NCBI GenBank assembly: GCA_017547205.1
Contig: JAFYQH010000001.1
Span: 1 to 64,000, forward strand
Direction: 5' to 3'
Source: Bacteroidaceae bacterium
GTDB lineage: Bacteria > Bacteroidota > Bacteroidia > Bacteroidales > Bacteroidaceae
Length of the DNA: 64,000 nt
The notes beneath the pieces are model-generated. The model searched no databases. It was not told where the DNA came from and saw nothing but the letters and a program-made list of their open reading frames with translations. Within the stretch, counting starts at the first letter, position 1. Each line of letters begins with the position of its first letter. Made by a program: the position numbers and the translations under genes. Below are positions 59,469 through 64,000 of the stretch, one piece after another.

Positions 59469-60752
59469 TCAGAAGTCGTACCTAACCGAGAGGTTCACAC
59501 GGTTGGCATTATAGGTTTCATCGTCGAAATCGGTGCGCCAGCCATGCAGGTATTCTATTCCGAGCTGCATGTTACGGGTTATATTATAGAAAACGTTGGC
59601 TGCCAGGTACTGTCCCTTACGGTAAGCTGTGGGGTTGGCCTCGGCATAGCCCGAACGCGAATGGAGCATTGTCTGGCTGAAAGTAGCCGAAGCAAACACA
59701 TCATTGGTGAAATTATATTGTACACCTGCATACCACGCTAAGCTGCGCAGGAACATAGCCTTGCCGGGAGACTGTGGGTCGGGGACCATGTCAACACCCA
59801 CATTGGATATATTGTTGACAAGCGAGCCAATTCCCTCACCAATGGAGAACTGCCCTTTCAATTGAAACTTGCCCATAGTACCCAGCACACTTGCCTGGGC
59901 ACCCCAACCCATATTGTCGCTGTCGCGGCCTGTAATCTTGTCGGTATATGAGATGTCGCGCAGTATTCCGCCCAGGCGGATGTGGTTGGAGGGGTCGTTC
60001 CTGAAATCGTACTGGACAAACACCGGTATGTGGGGCATACGCTGTGCACCCATCGATATATTCTCGTTCTCGGTAGCATTTACTGTAGGTGCTTCGAGAG
60101 CTATTCCCATCGAGAGACCAAAATCAAAACCATACCTGAACTGTACCTGCGTGGAGCGGTAGAATGTCATACCGCAAGGACCGCCATAGTCTATTGTGAC
60201 GGGGACTGCTGCAAGGTCCATGAATGAGCCTACGGTATAACCGATTGTCAGATACTTTGTACGCATGTAGGCATTCTGCAACTGGAGCCCAAGACCGCTG
60301 CCACGCCATGTAGCCGATGTAAATACTTCGAAATCGCCAAGCAAGCGGCTACGGCCCACGAGCTTGAGAAAAAGAGTGGAGTTGGTCATGTCCATACGGT
60401 ACTGGCTTGAAGGTGCTCCACCACGCTGTATTGCAGACGGGAAGAAATCGACATTGTCGACTGCCTTTGCAAAGTCGTATTCGATTTTCGTCTGCAGATA
60501 GCCGCCTATACCCAAAGCCCACTTGCCTTGCTGGTCAACCAGCACGAAACGCGGAGCACGAGGGTCGTTGTGGTAAGTACTCTGCGTCGTCTGGAAGATC
60601 TCTACCACATCGGGAGCTTCGTTGATCGTCTCGCTGATGTATACCATCGGTGCGCCCTCATTCGACAACTCCAAAAACTGCTGTGCCTTAACAGACACTG
60701 TCGGCATAAGTAAGAGCGCCGACAAAATGAATGTTTTGAAATTTCCGTTCAT
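59469..60752 (-). CDS. Outer-membrane porin (DcaP-like)
   Basis: Outer-membrane channel of 427 residues; signal peptide ends VSVKAQ. The body alternates beta strands (GKWALGIGGYLQTKIEYDF, STLFLKLVGRSRLLGDFEVF) and ends in the aromatic VNLSVRYDF, the normal C-terminal signal of a beta-barrel. The N-terminal SETINEAPDVVEIFQ segment may be a periplasmic coiled or trimerising part, as in DcaP-type porins. The substrate is not clear; its place next to the phosphate transporters suggests an anion such as phosphate. It has no 11-bp repeats upstream. Confidence 0.8.
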   Translation of the reverse strand: MNGNFKTFILSALLLMPTVSVKAQQFLELSNEGAPMVYISETINEAPDVVEIFQTTQSTYHNDPRAPRFVLVDQQGKWALGIGGYLQTKIEYDFAKAVDNVDFFPSAIQRGGAPSSQYRMDMTNSTLFLKLVGRSRLLGDFEVFTSATWRGSGLGLQLQNAYMRTKYLTIGYTVGSFMDLAAVPVTIDYGGPCGMTFYRSTQVQFRYGFDFGLSMGIALEAPTVNATENENISMGAQRMPHIPVFVQYDFRNDPSNHIRLGGILRDISYTDKITGRDSDNMGWGAQASVLGTMGKFQLKGQFSIGEGIGSLVNNISNVGVDMVPDPQSPGKAMFLRSLAWYAGVQYNFTNDVFASATFSQTMLHSRSGYAEANPTAYRKGQYLAANVFYNITRNMQLGIEYLHGWRTDFDDETYNANRVNLSVRYDF

Positions 60753-61023
60753 AATTTACATTTGTTTTATGATGAATACGGAATTTATAACATTGCTGTC
60801 GCAATAATGTTTAGCCCATGCAAACATCTCTCATAATTTCTACCCTGCATAAACTTTGACAAAAACTAAATTTTATCTCATATTTTATCCGATTTTTACC
60901 ATTTTGTTAAGATTTTTTATTTTCTTTGTAACATCATTAAAGAGGAGATAAATAAACCTGACACAAAGCGGGTATCGCAAGGAAAGACATTACAGACGCT
61001 CCAACCCGCCACATTCACGACAG

Positions 61024-61938
61024 ATGAAAGAAAACGCTATCACTGAAAACAGAAAAGTAGAACATTTCAAATACCTGCAGGTATCTCCGCGCGACAAGTC
61101 TTGGGGACTTGCAGTAACTACCGCAGGATTCCAGCATGTGCACATTGGGGAGACATACCCGCTTTCGTCACATCCCGACGGCTACAATTTCCCAGAGAAC
61201 AAGCGCAGGGTACTGAACGAATATCAGCTCGTATATATAACAAGAGGATCGGGGTACTTTGAAAGCGCGTCGTGCTCGAGAACAAAAATAGAGGCCGGCA
61301 TGATGTTCATGCTCTTCCCCGGAGAATGGCACACATTCGCCCCCGACCCGGCTACAGGATGGGACGACCATTGGGTTGGCTTCAACGGACCGTTCATGGA
61401 CAACAAAATCGAGAACGGATTCTTCACCTTCAAGAACTGCGTATTCAAGGTTGGAGTCGATGAGCACATCATAAACACATACCACGAAATCTTCGACATC
61501 ATAGCCGATGAAAAGAAGGGATTCCAACAGATTGTTGCCAGCCTCACAATATCACTCATTGGACGCGTGTACTACGAGAACATCAACCACTCCTTCGGCG
61601 ACAGTTATATAATGCGCATCATAAACCAGGCCAAAGTGATAATGAAGGAGGACATGGCCGGGAACAGGTCGCTTGAAGACATTGCCGCATCGCTGAACAT
61701 AAGCTACTCACTGTTCCGCCGCGAGTTCAAGAACAAATGCGGAATATCACCAGGCCAATACCGCCAGGAACTGAAGCTTGCCAAGGCAAAGGAGATGCTG
61801 TACTCGACAAACCTGAGCATCGCCGAAATATCATCAATACTGCATTTCGAATGTTTGGGACAGTTCTCTACATTCTTCAAGAAAAAAGTGGGAGTACCGC
61901 CGCTCGAGTTCCGCAAAAGAGGTACAAAAAACATCTAA
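61024..61938 (+). CDS. AraC-family transcriptional regulator
   Basis: One-component regulator of 304 residues. The N-terminal cupin-like sensing domain (about 30-170) shows QLVYITRGSGYFES and LFPGEWHTFAPDP, typical of AraC_binding domains for sugars. The C-terminal double helix-turn-helix (about 200-300) has SLEDIAASLNISYSLFRREFK and SIAEISSILHFECLGQFSTFFKK (shown as LSIAEISSILHF). Target unknown; no sugar operon adjoins it. The 271-bp upstream region is shared with the divergent porin gene. Confidence 0.93.
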   Translation: MKENAITENRKVEHFKYLQVSPRDKSWGLAVTTAGFQHVHIGETYPLSSHPDGYNFPENKRRVLNEYQLVYITRGSGYFESASCSRTKIEAGMMFMLFPGEWHTFAPDPATGWDDHWVGFNGPFMDNKIENGFFTFKNCVFKVGVDEHIINTYHEIFDIIADEKKGFQQIVASLTISLIGRVYYENINHSFGDSYIMRIINQAKVIMKEDMAGNRSLEDIAASLNISYSLFRREFKNKCGISPGQYRQELKLAKAKEMLYSTNLSIAEISSILHFECLGQFSTFFKKKVGVPPLEFRKRGTKNI

Positions 61939-61973
61939 TTCAAGTTAACAGATACTAAAACATTTGTATATTA

Positions 61974-62003
61974 CGGCTGCAATGACAAAATTGCAGCCGT
62001 TTT
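61974..62003 (+). terminator. Terminator after araC-family gene
   Basis: CGGCTGCAA and TTGCAGCCG are perfect arms around an 8-nt loop, followed by TTTTGTTAT. Confidence 0.88.
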
Positions 62004-62026
62004 GTTATATCTAGTAAAAAGAGAAT

Positions 62027-62746
62027 ATGAAGAGAAGTACTATCCTGACAGCAGTCACTACGATGTTCCTGCTTGCCTTTCTGCCAATCACCGCAAAGGC
62101 ACAGAACATCACACAGCCTTACATCGACATTAATTCGACTGCAACCCGCGAGGTCACCCCGGACGAAATATACCTGCGCATAACAATAAAGGAGAGCGAC
62201 TACAAGGGCAAGAAAAGTCTCGAGGAGATGCAGGAGGCCATGTTGGGCGCACTCAAGATAAACCGCATAGACATACCGGAGTGCCTCACCCTCAACTATA
62301 TGGGCAGCGACGTAAGCTACAAGATATTCTCGAAGAATATCAATACAAGAACCGAGGCCACATACACGCTCAAGTTGCACGACGTTGCGACTATGCAGAA
62401 TGTGATTTCGGCGCTCGAGGAGAGGCAGATATCGAACATTGACCTTGTAAAAACAAAATTCACAAAGGAGAAGGAACTGAAGCACGAACTGGCCATAGAA
62501 GCGATGCAGCAGGCACAGGCCGAGGCAAGGACGCTTGCAGGAGCAATAGGACAGGAGATAGGCAAGGCACTGAGCATCAACTACTGGATGAACAGCAACG
62601 ACTCACAGCCACGACTATACAAGTCGCGAGCCAACATGGTAATGGACGAATCGGCTGTTGCCGGGGCGGGACAACAGGCTCCAACTTTCGGAATAGGCAA
62701 GATAACATATAGTCTTAACGTGAATGTCAAGTTCGAATTGAAGTGA
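62027..62746 (+). CDS. SIMPL domain (DUF541) exported protein
   Basis: Periplasmic protein of 239 residues; signal peptide ends ITAKAQ. The body begins with INSTATREVTPDEIYLRITI, which is the standard opening of SIMPL/DUF541 proteins (shown part: STATREVTPDEIYLRI). The ISALEERQISNIDLVKTKFT and QAQAEARTLAGAIGQEIGKA segments also fit. Function is poorly known; relatives are linked to envelope or oxidative stress. Separate transcript after the terminator. Confidence 0.87.
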   Translation: MKRSTILTAVTTMFLLAFLPITAKAQNITQPYIDINSTATREVTPDEIYLRITIKESDYKGKKSLEEMQEAMLGALKINRIDIPECLTLNYMGSDVSYKIFSKNINTRTEATYTLKLHDVATMQNVISALEERQISNIDLVKTKFTKEKELKHELAIEAMQQAQAEARTLAGAIGQEIGKALSINYWMNSNDSQPRLYKSRANMVMDESAVAGAGQQAPTFGIGKITYSLNVNVKFELK

Positions 62747-62809
62747 ACACTTCCCTAGAAAAACATTATTGGGGTGTGCTGCGTTTAACATAAAAAGAAC
62801 CATACATTC

Positions 62810-63238
62810 ATGAATTTCATAAAACGTTACCTTTTCCCTGAGCAATTGCCATACACGGCATCGTCGCTCCTTATTCTGGCTGCACGCATAGCTTTCGGGC
62901 TCACATTCCTGAGCCATGGAATAGCAAAGTGGATGACGTTCGAGGATGCATCACTATCGTTCCCTGACCCCTTGGGAATAGGAAGCATGCTGTCGTTCTC
63001 GCTCGTCATATTCGCAGAGGTGTTCTGCTCGGTAGGGTTCATAATGGGTGCCCTGTTCAGGCTATGTCTTATTCCCATGATTGTCACAATGTGCGTAGCA
63101 TTCTTCGTGATACACGCCAACGATGCTTTCGCAGCAAAGGAACTGGCCTTCATCTACCTTGTGATATTCATCATAATGTTCTTTACCGGTGCGGGAAAAT
63201 ACTCGGTCGATGCCTTGATACGCAAGGCTATGGAATAG
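62810..63238 (+). CDS. DoxX family membrane protein
   Basis: Inner-membrane protein of 142 residues with four hydrophobic segments. The DoxX marks are ARIAFGLTFLSHGIAKW near the N-terminus and EVFCSVGFIMGALFRL. Members are linked to quinone or thiosulfate redox chemistry or stress; no precise role can be given. Follows the SIMPL gene by 63 bp in the same direction. Confidence 0.88.
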   Translation: MNFIKRYLFPEQLPYTASSLLILAARIAFGLTFLSHGIAKWMTFEDASLSFPDPLGIGSMLSFSLVIFAEVFCSVGFIMGALFRLCLIPMIVTMCVAFFVIHANDAFAAKELAFIYLVIFIIMFFTGAGKYSVDALIRKAME

Positions 63239-63288
63239 CCAGGACATTACAACACATGCAATGACTGACTACCCCACTGGAAATACCC

Positions 63289-63335
63289 CCCCAAAAAAAA
63301 GATGATGTTCCAAGAGTAATATGGGACATCATCTT
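63289..63335 (-). terminator. Terminator after mutS2
   Basis: AAAGATGATGTTCC (63298-63311) pairs with GGGACATCATCTTT (63322-63335) with G-U pairs. On the minus strand the stem runs into TTTTTTTTGGGG. Confidence 0.8.
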
Positions 63336-63402
63336 TGTAATATATATTGAACAAACAGAGGCTTTTGGGCCAACCCCGATTTGCGAAGAGGCCCAGCCCG
63401 TA

Positions 63403-64000
63403 TTATTCCAGCTCCACGATTGTGATACCGGCACCGCCGAACTGTACATGCTCGTCGTGGAAATGCTTGACGAATGGCAAGGTGCTAAGATACTGACGCA
63501 CAAGGGTGCGGAGTATGCCGTTTCCGGTACCGTGCAATATCCTTAACTGATGGACATTGCATACTACGGCATCGTCAATGAAATAGCCGACGGCCTGGAC
63601 TGCCTCCTCGCCACGCATTCCGCGTATGTCGATGTCGGACCTGAACTCAAGACGCTTGCGGTGCAACTGTTCCTGCGTCTCGCTCGTGAGGAACGACACC
63701 TTGCGCACCTCTTCCTTGGGAGCTTCACATGGCTGCAGACGGTCAAGCGCGACTGTTGACTTGATTGCCCCGAAACGCACTACGGCATTGTTCCTCTTGA
63801 CTTCCATTACCTCGCCGACGGCCTGCTGCCCGTCAAGGCGCACATGCATGCCCGGCTCTATCACCGGACGTTTGCGGACCACCTCGCGCGACTCATCATT
63901 GCCAGCAGGACTGGAAGCGGAGTTCTTATCTTTCTTGCCGCTCTTACGACGTTCCTGACGCGCGAGTATGCGGGCCATCTCCCGGTCGGCCTGCATCTGC
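63403..64000 (-). CDS. mutS2: Endonuclease MutS2, C-terminal part (cut by window end)
   Basis: Only the last 199 or so residues are inside the window; the frame stays open to the right edge. A charged helical segment (ILARQERRKSGKKDKN) is followed by a KOW-like strand part (PGMHVRLDGQQAVGEVMEV). The C-terminal Smr domain shows the DIRGMRGEEA and HGTGNGILRTLVRQYL motifs, the latter with the conserved H-G-x-G. This combination identifies MutS2, which acts on branched DNA or collided ribosomes. The rest of the protein must be read from the neighbouring sequence. Confidence 0.9.
   Translation of the reverse strand, partial: QMQADREMARILARQERRKSGKKDKNSASSPAGNDESREVVRKRPVIEPGMHVRLDGQQAVGEVMEVKRNNAVVRFGAIKSTVALDRLQPCEAPKEEVRKVSFLTSETQEQLHRKRLEFRSDIDIRGMRGEEAVQAVGYFIDDAVVCNVHQLRILHGTGNGILRTLVRQYLSTLPFVKHFHDEHVQFGGAGITIVELE

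Noticed and set aside
60753..61023. PHO-box-like repeats before the porin gene
   Set aside because: Only two weak GTAA/GTTAA cores 22 bp apart occur, on the araC-facing strand. This is not enough to claim an array.
1..64000. tRNA, rRNA, riboswitch, insertion sequence or prophage genes
   Set aside because: No cloverleaf, rRNA core, known aptamer, transposase or integrase was recognised by eye. A tRNAscan or Rfam search would be needed to exclude a missed small RNA.

Overview
The window is chromosomal DNA of a Bacteroidales bacterium, most likely a gut Bacteroidaceae or Prevotellaceae relative. Several things point there. Promoters fit the Bacteroidetes pattern TTTG-N19/21-TAnnTTTG. Surface proteins carry the C-terminal YDLQGRKV...GKKVLVK tail. 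DUF5723, DUF4834 and GEVED-type proteins are present. There is an anaerobic sulfatase maturase, an SDR-type threonine dehydrogenase next to kbl, and oxygen-defence genes typical of anaerobes. I saw no rRNA, tRNA, CRISPR array or insertion sequence.

Layout. 0-8 kb is housekeeping: a surface beta-barrel protein, a phosphatidylethanolamine operon (psd-pssA-DUF4834), then dnaE-trxA-small acidic protein. 8-40 kb is a host-glycan (mucin/glycosaminoglycan) scavenging region without SusC/SusD. It holds a NagB/PIG-L fusion, a serine-type sulfatase with its radical-SAM maturase, a ROK sugar kinase, two GH20 hexosaminidases, two large multidomain GH33 sialidases (one with two SGNH esterase domains), a dual-domain sialate O-acetylesterase, a second sulfatase and a GEVED surface protein. 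tdh/kbl (threonine to glycine), a TRIC channel gene and nadA lie among them. 40-51 kb is mixed: TSCPD protein, FKBP, MATE pump, prmA, BASS transporter, SemiSWEET, two radical-SAM proteins, a nucleotidyltransferase, rubrerythrin, desulfoferrodoxin and a YhhQ queuosine-precursor transporter. 51-61 kb looks like a phosphate region: an nfo-response regulator-histidine kinase operon, two tandem PiT-type phosphate transporters with fused PhoU-like tails, and a porin. 61-64 kb holds an AraC regulator, a SIMPL protein, a DoxX protein and the 3' end of mutS2.

How the genes work together. Esterases remove O-acetyl groups from sialic acid, sialidases release it, sulfatases (activated by the maturase) remove sulfate caps, and GH20 enzymes release N-acetylhexosamines that the kinase and NagB-like protein may process inside the cell. 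Nearly all the degradative enzymes have export signals.

The most interesting non-coding signals are two. (1) Six consecutive 11-bp TTAC/GTAA repeats lie upstream of each PiT gene, shaped like tandem PHO boxes, close to a PhoR/PhoB-like pair. (2) A dispersed 83-85 bp repeat carries a Bacteroidetes promoter and points into nadA, the DUF3108 gene and the yhhQ-radical SAM pair. The most interesting proteins are the active-SGNH/degenerate-SGNH/sialidase fusion and the NagB-PIG-L fusion, whose NagB catalytic loop is altered.
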